From positions 2,418,001 through 2,482,000 of the forward strand of contig NZ_CP062008.1 in NCBI RefSeq assembly GCF_005670685.2: DNA of 64,000 bases, read 5' to 3'. The translations under genes were made by a program, and so were the position numbers. Shown here in pieces: positions 1-8,088 of the stretch. A model generated the notes under the pieces. The model ran no database searches, had not been told where the DNA came from, and saw nothing but the letters and a program-made list of their open reading frames with translations. Source of the stretch: Mycolicibacterium mucogenicum DSM 44124 (GTDB lineage: Bacteria; Actinomycetota; Actinomycetes; Mycobacteriales; Mycobacteriaceae). Position 1 is the stretch's first letter; each line of letters begins with the position of its first letter.

Positions 1-664
1 CGGGGAACGCCGAGCCGAGCGGGAAGAACGGCACCCAGGCGATGCCCTCTTCGGCGCACAGGCGCAAGGTGTCCTCCTGTGCGCGGGCCAACAAGCTGTA
101 GGCGTTTTGGACGCAGGTGATGCCGGCCGGCAGCGCGTGCCGCACCAGCTCGACCGGCGCGGCGCTGAGCCCGATAGCGCCGATTTTGCCTTCGTCACGC
201 AATGCGATCATCTCGGCCAACTGATCGTCGACATCGACGATCTGATCGCCTTCGGCTTGCAGGCCTGGTCCCAAGTCCAGCCGACGCAAGTTCACCACCG
301 GAATTTGTTCCAGCCCAAGCTGATTCAGGTCCGCCTCGACCGCAGCACGCAGCTCCGCCGGTTTCTGCGCGGCCGCCAGCGGCGCAGGCCCGTCCGGGAC
401 GTGGACGGCTCCCACCTTGCTGACGATGACCAGCTCATCGCGGTACGGCCGCAGTGCCCGCCGGATCAGGGTGTTCACCGCTCCGCCGCCGTAGAAGGAC
501 GCGGTGTCGATGTGATTGATGCCGAGTTCGACAGCGCGGCGCAGCAGCGCAACCGCGTCGGCCGGGGAGCCGGCATCTTGCAGCTGCATGGCCCCGTAGC
601 CGATGCGGGCTACCGGCCGGCCGCCGATCGAACCGAATCCGCCGGGGCGTGTTGTATCGGGCAT
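1..664 (-). CDS. Aldo/keto reductase, 3' end cut by window edge
   Basis: NAD(P)H-dependent aldo/keto reductase of the TIM-barrel superfamily, probably reducing or oxidising a small aldehyde or sugar. Translation of the reverse strand starts at an ATG (664-662) and runs open to the window edge, giving about 221 residues of a usual 280-320. The N-terminus has the GYGAMQL strand, then HIDTASFYGGG, which carries the catalytic Asp and Tyr, then ELVIVSKVG with the catalytic Lys. It is transcribed away from the TetR gene at 757, with two palindromes between them, so that regulator probably controls it. Substrate cannot be read from the sequence. Confidence 0.88.
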   Translation of the reverse strand, partial: MPDTTRPGGFGSIGGRPVARIGYGAMQLQDAGSPADAVALLRRAVELGINHIDTASFYGGGAVNTLIRRALRPYRDELVIVSKVGAVHVPDGPAPLAAAQKPAELRAAVEADLNQLGLEQIPVVNLRRLDLGPGLQAEGDQIVDVDDQLAEMIALRDEGKIGAIGLSAAPVELVRHALPAGITCVQNAYSLLARAQEDTLRLCAEEGIAWVPFFPLGSAFP

Positions 665-705
665 CGTCGCTCCTCAGCTGTGGTTTCTGCGATACTCGAG
701 TAATT

Positions 706-754
706 CGGAGGAACCTCCGCTTAGTTCAAGATAACAAAAACGGAGGAGCCTCCG
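706..754. promoter_or_regulatory. Paired TetR operators between aldo/keto reductase and TetR gene
   Basis: Two 14-bp palindromes of the form CGGAGG-N2-CCTCCG lie at 706-719 and 741-754, with centres 35 bp apart. The second also supplies the GGAGG ribosome-binding site and ends two bases before the ATG at 757. Both copies are followed by CT. The repeat of the same palindrome between divergent genes is what one expects for an autoregulating TetR protein. Binding is inferred. Confidence 0.7.
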
Positions 755-756
755 CT

Positions 757-1308
757 ATGGCCGACGGTATTCGTGCCGACGCCCGCCGTAACCGGGAACG
801 CATTCTGGAAGCAGCAGCGCTCGCGTTCGGCGCCGCCGACGGTCCGGCGTCGCTCGAGGCGATAGCGCGCGACGCCGGTGTTGGAATCGGCACTCTCTAC
901 CGACATTTCCCCAGCCGTGAAGCGCTGGTCGAGGCGGTCTACCGCGCTGAACTTGCCGAGGTGGCCGCCACGGCCCAGGAACTGTTGCGGAGCCATCCGC
1001 CGGTCGAGGCGCTACGGCTCTGGATGGACCGCTACGCGATGTTCGTCGCCGCCAAGAGGGGCATGGCCGAATCTCTGCGAGCGATATTCGATTCTGGTGC
1101 GGTGACGGCGAGCGATACCCGTGCCGGGGTGGTCGGAGCGGTCGGCACATTGCTGGCCGCCGGCGCCGGCGACGGGACCCTGCGCTCCGACGTAGCGGCG
1201 GATGATGTCGTCACCGGGTTGCTCGGCATCATGCTCGCGAGCTCGTCGCCCGAGCAGTGCGGTCGGATGTTCGACCTGCTGCTGGCCGGGTTGGTGACTA
1301 CCCGCTGA
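757..1308 (+). CDS. TetR-family regulator with SbtR-like C-terminal domain
   Basis: A 183-residue TetR repressor. Residues 10-60 form the helix-turn-helix, with the typical GIGTLYRHFPSREAL recognition-helix segment. The rest resembles the SbtR-like ligand-binding domain. The ATG at 757 is chosen because a GGAGG lies 10 bp upstream and the HTH then sits at its normal distance from the start; longer in-frame openings would run through the operator region. It is divergent from the aldo/keto reductase and probably represses both genes through the CGGAGG palindromes. The ligand is unknown. Confidence 0.9.
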   Translation: MADGIRADARRNRERILEAAALAFGAADGPASLEAIARDAGVGIGTLYRHFPSREALVEAVYRAELAEVAATAQELLRSHPPVEALRLWMDRYAMFVAAKRGMAESLRAIFDSGAVTASDTRAGVVGAVGTLLAAGAGDGTLRSDVAADDVVTGLLGIMLASSSPEQCGRMFDLLLAGLVTTR

Positions 1309-1312
1309 CCGG

Positions 1313-2029
1313 TCAGGCGACGACCCAGATCGCTTCGGCCGCAGGGCTTCCCAGGTCGACGGTCGTCTCCGAGGACACGGCGCCGAGCGCTTCGGGGCCA
1401 GTGACCGCCACGGAGATCATCCCGGCGAAGTCGCGCCGGGCCACCACGCGCAGATGTGAATCGAGCGTGATCCCGACGCTGTCGAAGTACCGCAGCATCT
1501 CGGGGTCGTGATCGGAAATCCGGGCCACCGTGCCGGCGTCGCCATCCGAACAGGCGGACAGCTGCCGGGCAGGGGGAGTGGGCACCTGGCCGTCGGCCGC
1601 GGGGATCGGATCGCCGTGCGGGTCGCGGGTGGGGAAGCCGAGCTTGGCGTCGATGCGGTCCAGCATCCGGTCCGACACCGCGTGCTCGAGCACCTCGGCT
1701 TCGTCGTGCACCTCGTCCCAGCCGTAGCCGAGCTCGCGCACCAGGAACGTCTCCATCAGGCGATGCCGGCGGACCATGGCCAGCGCCGCGCTGCGGCCGG
1801 TGTCGGTCAGCGTCACCGCGCCGTACTTCTCGTGGTGCACCAGGCCCTGATCGGCGAGCTTGCGAATCGACTCGGACGCCGTCGAGGCCGAGACCCCGAT
1901 GCGCTCTGCCAGCATTTTCGTGCTGACTTTCTCGCGCGACCACTCCTGCGCGGTCCAGATGACTTTGAGGTAGTCCTGGGCAACCGGGGATAGATCCGGC
2001 GGGTTGCCACCGTCTTCTGCAGGACTCAC
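1313..2029 (-). CDS. mntR: Manganese-responsive DtxR-family regulator MntR/SirR
   Basis: A 238-residue metal-dependent repressor matching M. tuberculosis Rv2788 (SirR/MntR). An N-terminal winged helix (VSTKMLAERIGVSASTASESIRKLADQG) is followed by the dimerisation and metal-binding domain (RRHRLMETFLVRELGY, EVHDEAEVLEHAVSDRM), then a C-terminal FeoA/SH3-like domain. GTG 2029 is preferred over the longer TTG at 2047: a TAAACT -10 hexamer lies 7 nt before it on the reverse strand, which fits leaderless transcription, and it matches the M. tuberculosis N-terminus. It is divergent from ribF. It is expected to repress Mn import when Mn is plentiful. Confidence 0.9.
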   Translation of the reverse strand: MSPAEDGGNPPDLSPVAQDYLKVIWTAQEWSREKVSTKMLAERIGVSASTASESIRKLADQGLVHHEKYGAVTLTDTGRSAALAMVRRHRLMETFLVRELGYGWDEVHDEAEVLEHAVSDRMLDRIDAKLGFPTRDPHGDPIPAADGQVPTPPARQLSACSDGDAGTVARISDHDPEMLRYFDSVGITLDSHLRVVARRDFAGMISVAVTGPEALGAVSSETTVDLGSPAAEAIWVVA

Positions 2030-2036
2030 AGCACAA

Positions 2037-2042
2037 AGTTTA
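2037..2042 (-). promoter_or_regulatory. Putative -10 hexamer of mntR (leaderless)
   Basis: TAAACT reads on the reverse strand 7 nt upstream of the GTG at 2029, the distance expected for a leaderless mycobacterial transcript. No clear -35 is seen. The overlapping sequence could also hold a metal-regulator box, but no symmetrical site is evident. Confidence 0.4.
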
Positions 2043-2109
2043 GGCAATCGTCACCTCATCCGGGGATCTCACGGTGCCTGCCGCGGCGGCGCGCCGTAGG
2101 CTTGCGGTC

Positions 2110-3084
2110 GTGCAACGCTGGCGTGGGCAGGACGAGATCCCCACGGATTGGGGCCGATGTGTGCTCACCATCGGGGTGTTCGATGGCGTACATCGTGGAC
2201 ATGCAGAACTGATCAGCCACGCGGTGAAGGCCGGCCGGTCCCGCGGCGTACCCACGGTGCTGATGACGTTCGATCCGCATCCGATGGAAGTGGTCCTCCC
2301 GGGCAGCCATCCCGCGCAGCTGACGACGCTGACCCGCAGGGCCGAGCTCGTCGAGGAACTCGGCGTCGACGTGTTCCTGGTGATGCCGTTCACCACCGAC
2401 TTCATGAAGCTCACGCCCGAGCGCTACGTGCACGAGCTGCTCGTCGAGCGCCTGCACGTCCTCGAGGTCGTGGTCGGCGAGAACTTCACCTTCGGCAAGA
2501 AAGCCGGCGGTAACGTGCCGCTGCTGCGCAAGGCCGGCGAACGCTTCGGCTTCGCCGTCGAGGGCATCTCGCTGGTGGCCGAGCACCACCAGGCCGAGAC
2601 CGTCACCTTCTCTTCCACCTACATCCGGTCCTGTGTGGACGCCGGTGACATGGCTGCCGCGACCGAGGCCCTGGGCCGGCCGCACCGCGTCGAGGGCGTC
2701 GTCGTCCGGGGTGACGGTCGTGGCCGCGGGCTGGGTTTCCCGACCGCGAACGTCGCCCCGCCGATGCACTCGGCGATCCCCGCAGACGGTGTCTACGCCG
2801 CATGGTTCACCGTCCTCGGGCACGGCCCGTCGGTCGGCACCGTGACGCCGGGGGAGCGCTATCAGGCCGCGGTGTCGGTCGGTACCAATCCGACGTTCTC
2901 CGGACGCACCCGCACCGTCGAGGCCTTCGTGCTCGACACGGAGGCCGACCTCTACGGGCAGCACGTGGCGGTCGATTTCGTCTCGCGGATCCGCGGCCAG
3001 GAGAAGTTCGAGTCGGTGGACGACCTGGTCGTGGCCATGGACCGCGATACCAAGCGGGCTCGCACGATTCTCGCTGCGCCGTAG
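2110..3084 (+). CDS. ribF: Bifunctional riboflavin kinase/FAD synthetase
   Basis: Makes FMN from riboflavin and ATP, then FAD from FMN and ATP. The 324-residue protein has an N-terminal nucleotidyltransferase half with GVFDGVHRGHAEL (the HxGH-type signature) and FSSTYIRSCV, and a C-terminal riboflavin kinase half with GRGLGFPTANV and the conserved VSVGTNPTFSG. GTG 2110 is chosen because the protein then begins QRWRGQDEIPTDWG, as in Rv2786c; an upstream start at 2074 would add 12 unconserved residues. It is followed by rpsO, as in M. tuberculosis. Confidence 0.96.
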   Translation: MQRWRGQDEIPTDWGRCVLTIGVFDGVHRGHAELISHAVKAGRSRGVPTVLMTFDPHPMEVVLPGSHPAQLTTLTRRAELVEELGVDVFLVMPFTTDFMKLTPERYVHELLVERLHVLEVVVGENFTFGKKAGGNVPLLRKAGERFGFAVEGISLVAEHHQAETVTFSSTYIRSCVDAGDMAAATEALGRPHRVEGVVVRGDGRGRGLGFPTANVAPPMHSAIPADGVYAAWFTVLGHGPSVGTVTPGERYQAAVSVGTNPTFSGRTRTVEAFVLDTEADLYGQHVAVDFVSRIRGQEKFESVDDLVVAMDRDTKRARTILAAP

Positions 3085-3174
3085 CTTCCTGATAAACTGC
3101 CCGACGCGCGTGCTGCAGTTCGCGGCGGCCGCGCCCTCGTTGTTCTTCGCGGACCGAATTGATGGAGTTGTTTC

Positions 3175-3444
3175 GTGGCACTCACTGCCGAGCAGAAAAA
3201 AGAGATCCTGGGTCAGTACGGCCTGCATGAGACCGACACCGGCTCGCCGGAGGCTCAGGTCGCCCTGCTGACCAAGCGCATCTCGGACCTGACCGAGCAC
3301 CTCAAGCAGCACAAGCACGACCACCACAGCCGGCGCGGCCTGCTGCTGCTGGTCGGCCGTCGCCGCCGGCTGCTCAAGTACGTCGCTCAGGTCGACGTCG
3401 CGCGGTACCGCTCGCTGATCGAGCGTCTGGGTCTGCGTCGCTGA
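3175..3444 (+). CDS. rpsO: 30S ribosomal protein S15
   Basis: An 89-residue primary rRNA-binding protein of the small subunit central domain. It contains the conserved [22 protein letters not shown] segment and the DTGSPEAQ motif. The GTG start at 3175 has GGAG about 10 bp upstream. It is located between ribF and gpsI as in other mycobacteria. A strong hairpin follows at 3463, so the gene probably ends its own transcription unit. Confidence 0.98.
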   Translation: MALTAEQKKEILGQYGLHETDTGSPEAQVALLTKRISDLTEHLKQHKHDHHSRRGLLLLVGRRRRLLKYVAQVDVARYRSLIERLGLRR

Positions 3445-3462
3445 CGCACCACTGATTCACGA

Positions 3463-3498
3463 CCGTCGCCAGGTCTGCTCCGGCAGGCCTGGCGATGG
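3463..3498 (+). terminator. Strong hairpin terminator after rpsO
   Basis: A 16-base left arm (3463-3478) pairs completely with 3483-3498, including two G-U wobbles, around a 4-base TCCG loop. There is no T-run after it, which is common for mycobacterial terminators. It lies 19 bp after the rpsO stop. Confidence 0.75.
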
Positions 3499-3775
3499 CT
3501 GTTGGTACGGGTAGTAACATGAAACTGTTTTGGGCCTAGTGCTCAAGACGTCGGAACGTCACACAGCGTCCGCCTGAACCTCGTGGGGCGGTCTTCGGTA
3601 GTGGCTGTCGGGTTTGACTCCCGGCCGCTTCGATCGACGGCCGTCAGCAGTTAGCGGGATGGTTTTCGGGTTTTCTGGATGCGCGCGTGTGACGATGCGA
3701 CAGCTGTAACAAAGAGGAACCAGAAAATACGGAATCCCGCATAGGGCGGGCCCGAGAGAGGTAATTGCGACATAC
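3499..3775 (+). other. gpsI leader region, no gene
   Basis: This stretch between the rpsO hairpin and the gpsI ATG holds no credible coding sequence; the lppU lipoprotein gene found here in M. tuberculosis is absent. A TAACAT hexamer at 3515-3520 is a weak promoter candidate. A short hairpin with 5-bp arms (3736-3740 and 3746-3750) sits just before the GAGAGAGG ribosome-binding site. PNPase leaders are often autoregulated through RNA structure, which is a possibility here. Confidence 0.4.
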
Positions 3776-6061
3776 ATGTCTGCAGTTGAAATTGAAGACG
3801 GCATTTTCGAGTCGACCGCCGTCATCGACAACGGGAGCTTCGGCACCCGCACCATCCGCTTCGAGACCGGCCGCCTCGCACGTCAGGCCGCCGGTTCCGT
3901 CGTCGCCTACCTGGACGACGAGACCATGCTCCTGTCGGCCACTACGGCGAGCAAGAGCCCCAAGGACCACTTCGACTTCTTCCCCTTGACGATCGACGTC
4001 GAGGAGCGGATGTACGCCGCCGGCCGTATCCCCGGCTCGTTCTTCCGTCGTGAGGGCCGCCCCTCCACCGACGCGATCCTGACCTGCCGCCTGATCGACC
4101 GGCCGCTGCGCCCGTCGTTCGTCTCGGGTCTGCGCAACGAGATCCAGGTCGTCGTCACCGTGCTGAGCCTGGACCCCAAGGACCTGTACGACGTCGTGGC
4201 TATCAACGCCGCGTCGGCGTCCACCCAGATCTCCGGCCTGCCGTTCTCCGGCCCGGTCGGTGGCGTCCGCGTCGCGCTGATCGAGGGTCAGTGGGTGGCG
4301 TTCCCGACCATCGAGCAGCTCGAGAAGGCTGTCTTCGACATGGTCGTCGCCGGCCGCAAGGTCGAGGGTGACGTCGCGATCATGATGGTCGAGGCCGAGG
4401 CCACCGACAACGTGATCGACCTGATCGCCGGTGGCGCCGGTGCCCCCACCGAGGCCGTCGTGGCCGAGGGCCTGGAGGCCGCCAAGCCGTTCATCGCCGC
4501 GCTGTGCACCGCCCAGGCCGAGCTGGCCGAGGCTGCTGCCAAGGAGACCGGCGAATTCCCGCTGTTCCCCGATTACGCCGACGACGCCTTCCAGGCCGTT
4601 GCCGCCGTGGCGACCGACGCGCTGTCGCAGGCGCTGACCATCGCCGGCAAGCAGGAGCGCGAAGAGCGCACCGACGAGATCAAGGTCGAGGTGCTTTCCC
4701 GCCTCGCCGAGACCTACGCCGGCCGCGAGAAGGAGATCGGCGCGGCGTTCCGCTCGCTGACCAAGAAGCTGGTTCGCCAGCGCATCCTGACCGACCACTT
4801 CCGCATCGACGGCCGTGGCATCACCGACATCCGCGCCCTGAGCGCCGAGGTCGCCGTGATCCCGCGGGCGCACGGCAGCGCGCTGTTCGAGCGCGGTGAG
4901 ACCCAGATCATGGGTGTCACCACGCTGGACATGATCAAGATGGCTCAGCAGATCGACTCGCTCGGTCCCGAGACCACCAAGCGCTACATGCACCACTACA
5001 ACTTCCCGCCGTACTCGACCGGTGAGACCGGCCGCGTGGGCTCGCCCAAGCGTCGCGAAATCGGCCACGGCGCGCTCGCCGAGCGGGCCCTGATGCCGGT
5101 GCTGCCGAGCGTCGAGGAGTTCCCGTACGCCATCCGTCAGGTCTCGGAAGCGTTGGGCTCCAACGGTTCCACCTCGATGGGTTCGGTCTGTGCCTCCACC
5201 CTGGCGCTGCTGAACGCCGGTGTGCCGCTGAAGGCCCCGGTCGCCGGTATCGCCATGGGCCTGGTGTCCGACGAGGTCGACGGCGAGACCCGCTACGTCG
5301 CCCTGACCGACATCCTGGGCGCCGAGGATGCCTTCGGCGACATGGACTTCAAGGTCGCCGGCACCAAGGATTTCGTCACCGCCCTGCAGCTGGACACCAA
5401 GCTGGACGGCATTCCGTCCAAGGTGCTGGCCGGTGCCCTGGCCCAGGCCAAGGACGCGCGTCTGACCATCCTGGACGTGATGGCCGAGGCCATCGACGAG
5501 CCGGACGAGATGAGCCCGTACGCGCCGCGCATCACCACCATCAAGGTGCCGGTCGACAAGATCGGTGAGGTGATCGGGCCCAAGGGCAAGGTGATCAACC
5601 AGATCACCGAGGAGACCGGTGCGAACATCTCCATCGAGGACGACGGCACCGTGTTCGTCGGCGCCTCGAACGGTGAGGCGGCGCAGGCGGCGATCGACAA
5701 GATCAACGCCATCGCCAACCCGCAGCTGCCCAAGATCGGTGAGCGGTTCCTCGGCACCGTGGTGAAGACGACGGACTTCGGTGCGTTCGTCTCGCTGCTG
5801 CCGGGCCGTGACGGTCTGGTGCACATCTCCAAGCTCGGCAAGGGCAAACGCGTCGCGAAGGTCGAGGACGTCGTGAACGTCGGCGACAAGCTGCGCGTGG
5901 AGATCGCGGACATCTCCGCCGACAACCGTGGCAAGGGTCAGAAGATTTCGCTGATCCTGGTGGACGAGGGAGATGACGCAGGCGCCTCCGCGACGCCAGC
6001 CGACTCCGCTCCCGCCGAATCGGAGACTGCACCGGCAGATGCCGCGCCTGCAAACTCCTAA
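3776..6061 (+). CDS. gpsI: Polynucleotide phosphorylase
   Basis: A 3'-5' phosphorolytic exoribonuclease of RNA turnover, also able to add 3' tails. The 761-residue protein has two RNase PH-like domains around a helical domain. The second core contains [23 protein letters not shown] active-site sequence and [18 protein letters not shown] domain ([20 protein letters not shown]) and an S1 domain ([26 protein letters not shown]) follow, then an acidic, Ala/Pro-rich tail. Start ATG 3776 has a GAGAGAGG site upstream. Its 3' end overlaps pepR, suggesting translational coupling. Confidence 0.98.
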   Translation: MSAVEIEDGIFESTAVIDNGSFGTRTIRFETGRLARQAAGSVVAYLDDETMLLSATTASKSPKDHFDFFPLTIDVEERMYAAGRIPGSFFRREGRPSTDAILTCRLIDRPLRPSFVSGLRNEIQVVVTVLSLDPKDLYDVVAINAASASTQISGLPFSGPVGGVRVALIEGQWVAFPTIEQLEKAVFDMVVAGRKVEGDVAIMMVEAEATDNVIDLIAGGAGAPTEAVVAEGLEAAKPFIAALCTAQAELAEAAAKETGEFPLFPDYADDAFQAVAAVATDALSQALTIAGKQEREERTDEIKVEVLSRLAETYAGREKEIGAAFRSLTKKLVRQRILTDHFRIDGRGITDIRALSAEVAVIPRAHGSALFERGETQIMGVTTLDMIKMAQQIDSLGPETTKRYMHHYNFPPYSTGETGRVGSPKRREIGHGALAERALMPVLPSVEEFPYAIRQVSEALGSNGSTSMGSVCASTLALLNAGVPLKAPVAGIAMGLVSDEVDGETRYVALTDILGAEDAFGDMDFKVAGTKDFVTALQLDTKLDGIPSKVLAGALAQAKDARLTILDVMAEAIDEPDEMSPYAPRITTIKVPVDKIGEVIGPKGKVINQITEETGANISIEDDGTVFVGASNGEAAQAAIDKINAIANPQLPKIGERFLGTVVKTTDFGAFVSLLPGRDGLVHISKLGKGKRVAKVEDVVNVGDKLRVEIADISADNRGKGQKISLILVDEGDDAGASATPADSAPAESETAPADAAPANS

Positions 6062-7391
6062 TCCCACACTGCGCAACGGCCGGGGTCCTGCAGCGACATC
6101 GCTGCAGGCCCCGGCCGCTGTGCGCAAGACCAATCTCCCCGGCGGGCTGCGGGTCGTCACCGAACACCTGCCGCACGTGCATTCGGCGTCGGTCGGCGTG
6201 TGGGTCAACGTCGGTTCACGCGACGAGGGCCCCAGTGTCGCCGGCGCCGCGCACTTCCTGGAACACCTGCTGTTCAAGTCGACCCCGACGCGCAGCGCTG
6301 TCGAGATCGCCCAGTCGATGGACGCCGTCGGCGGTGAGCTGAACGCCTTCACCGCGCGCGAGCACACTTGCTACTACGCCCACGTGCTGGACAGCGATCT
6401 CGGGCTGGCCATCGACCTGGTCTCGGACGTCGTACTCAACGGCCGTTGTGCCGCAAGCGATGTCGAGCTGGAACGTGACGTGGTGCTCGAAGAGATCGCC
6501 ATGCGCGACGACGATCCCGAGGACACCCTCGCGGATGTCTTCCTCGGCTCCATGTTCGGTACGCACCCGGTGGGTCGTCCGGTGATCGGCAGCGTCGAAT
6601 CCATCGCGTCGATGACCCGCAACCAGCTGCACTCGTTCCACGTTCGCCGGTACACCCCGGACCGGATGGTGGTCGCGGTCGCCGGGAACGTCGACCACGA
6701 CGAAGTTGTGTCCATGGTGCGCAAGCACTTTCGGCCGCATCTGGTTCGTGGCCGCAAGCCCGTGCCGCCGCGTAAGGGTGCCGGCCGCGTGCCCGGCACC
6801 CCGACACTGCAGTTCGTCAAGCGTGACTCCGAGCAGGCCCACATGTACCTGGGTGTGCGTACGCCCGGCCGTAACTGGGAACACCGCTGGGCGCTGTCGG
6901 TGCTCAACACCGCGCTCGGCGGTGGCCTGAGTTCGCGGCTGTTCCAGCAGATCCGCGAGAACCGCGGCCTGGCCTACTCGGTGTACTCCACGATCGACAC
7001 GTTCTCCGATGCCGGTGCCCTGTCGGTGTACTCGGCATGCCTGCCGGACCGCTTCGACGAGGTCGTCCGCGTCACCACCGACGTGCTGGAAGACGTTGCG
7101 CGCGAAGGCATCACCGCCGACGAATTGCGCATCGCCAAGGGCTCGATGCGCGGCGGTCTGGTGCTCGGGCTCGAGGATTCCGGTTCCCGGATGCACCGCA
7201 TCGGCCGCGCCGAGCTCAACTACGGCAACCACAAGTCGATCTCGGACACGCTCGCGTCGATCGACGCCGTGACGCTCGAAGAGGTCAATGCCGTTGCGCG
7301 CGAACTGCTGACGCGGCCCTTCGGCGCCGCGGTACTGGGCCCGCACCGGTCCAAGCGCTCACTGCCGAAGCAGCTGCGCGCCATCGACTAG
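6039..7391 (+). CDS. pepR: M16-family zinc metalloprotease PepR
   Basis: A 450-residue M16 peptidase like mycobacterial Rv2782c and the processing-peptidase family. The inverted zinc motif HxxEH is HFLEH at residues 72-76, with the downstream Glu region in [18 protein letters not shown]. The C-terminal half has the conserved [24 protein letters not shown] substrate-binding segment. ATG 6039 overlaps the last 23 bp of gpsI; an upstream start at 5973 is deeper inside gpsI and adds unconserved sequence. A perfect 22-bp-arm hairpin follows the stop. Confidence 0.94.
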   Translation: MPRLQTPNPTLRNGRGPAATSLQAPAAVRKTNLPGGLRVVTEHLPHVHSASVGVWVNVGSRDEGPSVAGAAHFLEHLLFKSTPTRSAVEIAQSMDAVGGELNAFTAREHTCYYAHVLDSDLGLAIDLVSDVVLNGRCAASDVELERDVVLEEIAMRDDDPEDTLADVFLGSMFGTHPVGRPVIGSVESIASMTRNQLHSFHVRRYTPDRMVVAVAGNVDHDEVVSMVRKHFRPHLVRGRKPVPPRKGAGRVPGTPTLQFVKRDSEQAHMYLGVRTPGRNWEHRWALSVLNTALGGGLSSRLFQQIRENRGLAYSVYSTIDTFSDAGALSVYSACLPDRFDEVVRVTTDVLEDVAREGITADELRIAKGSMRGGLVLGLEDSGSRMHRIGRAELNYGNHKSISDTLASIDAVTLEEVNAVARELLTRPFGAAVLGPHRSKRSLPKQLRAID

Positions 7392-7392
7392 C

Positions 7393-7441
7393 GATTTGTG
7401 CACGAAAATCCGCGCGGACCGCGGATTTTCGTGCACAAATC
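7393..7441. terminator. Perfect 22-bp-arm hairpin, bidirectional terminator
   Basis: Arms 7393-7414 and 7420-7441 are exact reverse complements around a 5-base CGGAC loop. It begins 1 bp after the pepR stop, and its right arm reaches into the stop codon of the converging gene at 7440, so it can terminate both transcripts. The arms include an AAAATC/GATTTT stretch near the loop side. Confidence 0.85.
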
Positions 7442-7976
7442 ACCCTTCCCGGCGCAGGACGAAGAAGTACGGCTGCGTCTCGCCGCGGAGATCCATGGCG
7501 CCCAGGACGGCGTCGTCGGTCAGCTTGCGGAAGACGTCGTTGATAGGCAGTTGGTCGTAAACCATTGTCGCGGTGTCGACTCCGCGATAGCGCGTGGTGC
7601 GCAGTCGGGCCTTGGCCGAACGGGCCTGCAGTAGCGGGCGGAGCGCGGTGATGACCCTCGCGACGGGAAGCCGGTGCAGGGGCACCTTGTTCGCCAGTCC
7701 GGCGCCGGAGAATGCCAGCACCGGGTTGAGGGGCCACAGCGTTGCGCCCGAGGCATCGGGAAACAGCAGCGGGTGGACCGTCTCGGCGTCGACGAACTGC
7801 TTGCCCCACCAGCCGCTGGCTTCCAGTAGCCCGTCCATCGGATGTCCGGTGGGCACTTCCGCCCCGTGCCACGTGCCGATCATGAAGTCGGTTTCGACGG
7901 CCGGCGCGGCATCGAAAATCTCGAGGGCTTCGGCCGTCGTGGTCGGCGGGGCGGGCAGTAGTTCCTGCAAGAGCAT
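7440..7976 (-). CDS. GXWXG/DUF4334-type protein
   Basis: A 178-residue protein with an N-terminal GxWxG-like stretch (FMIGTWHGAEVPTGHPMDG) followed by WWGKQFVDAE and a C-terminal part ending in the TMVYDQLPINDVFR and DLRGETQPYFFVLRR segments, matching the GXWXG plus DUF4334 pair. The fold is probably a small beta-rich ligand-binding domain; no biochemical function is established to my knowledge. ATG 7976 is preferred over the GTG at 7997 because the latter lies inside a perfect palindrome. It converges on pepR through a shared hairpin. Confidence 0.75.
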   Translation of the reverse strand: MLLQELLPAPPTTTAEALEIFDAAPAVETDFMIGTWHGAEVPTGHPMDGLLEASGWWGKQFVDAETVHPLLFPDASGATLWPLNPVLAFSGAGLANKVPLHRLPVARVITALRPLLQARSAKARLRTTRYRGVDTATMVYDQLPINDVFRKLTDDAVLGAMDLRGETQPYFFVLRREG

Positions 7977-7986
7977 GGCCACGACG

Positions 7987-8008
7987 ATACTTGACACCTG
8001 TCAAGTAT
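7987..8008. promoter_or_regulatory. Perfect 22-bp palindrome upstream of the DUF4334 gene
   Basis: Arms ATACTTGACA (7987-7996) and TGTCAAGTAT (7999-8008) are exact reverse complements with a 2-base centre. It sits 10 bp before the ATG at 7976 and contains a TTGACA hexamer in each direction. It looks like a repressor operator; no adjacent regulator gene is obvious, so the binding protein may be encoded elsewhere. Confidence 0.65.
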
Positions 8009-8088
8009 GGCAGTGCCGGGCTCGGAAAAGTCATCGCCCGGCCAGCGCGACGCTGCGCTGACCGGGCGATGGGTATCGGGTTCGGGGG

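Noticed and set aside
3609..3640. tRNA-like T-arm (GTTTGACTCCCGG) in the gpsI leader
   Set aside because: No acceptor stem, D-arm or anticodon arm can be built around it. The loop also departs from the TTCRANY consensus.
3644..6367. 907-codon open frame on the reverse strand across gpsI
   Set aside because: It is the antisense of a well-conserved PNPase gene. Long reverse frames are common when third codon positions are G/C. The product has low-complexity Gly/Leu/His/Asp/Arg composition and no domain.
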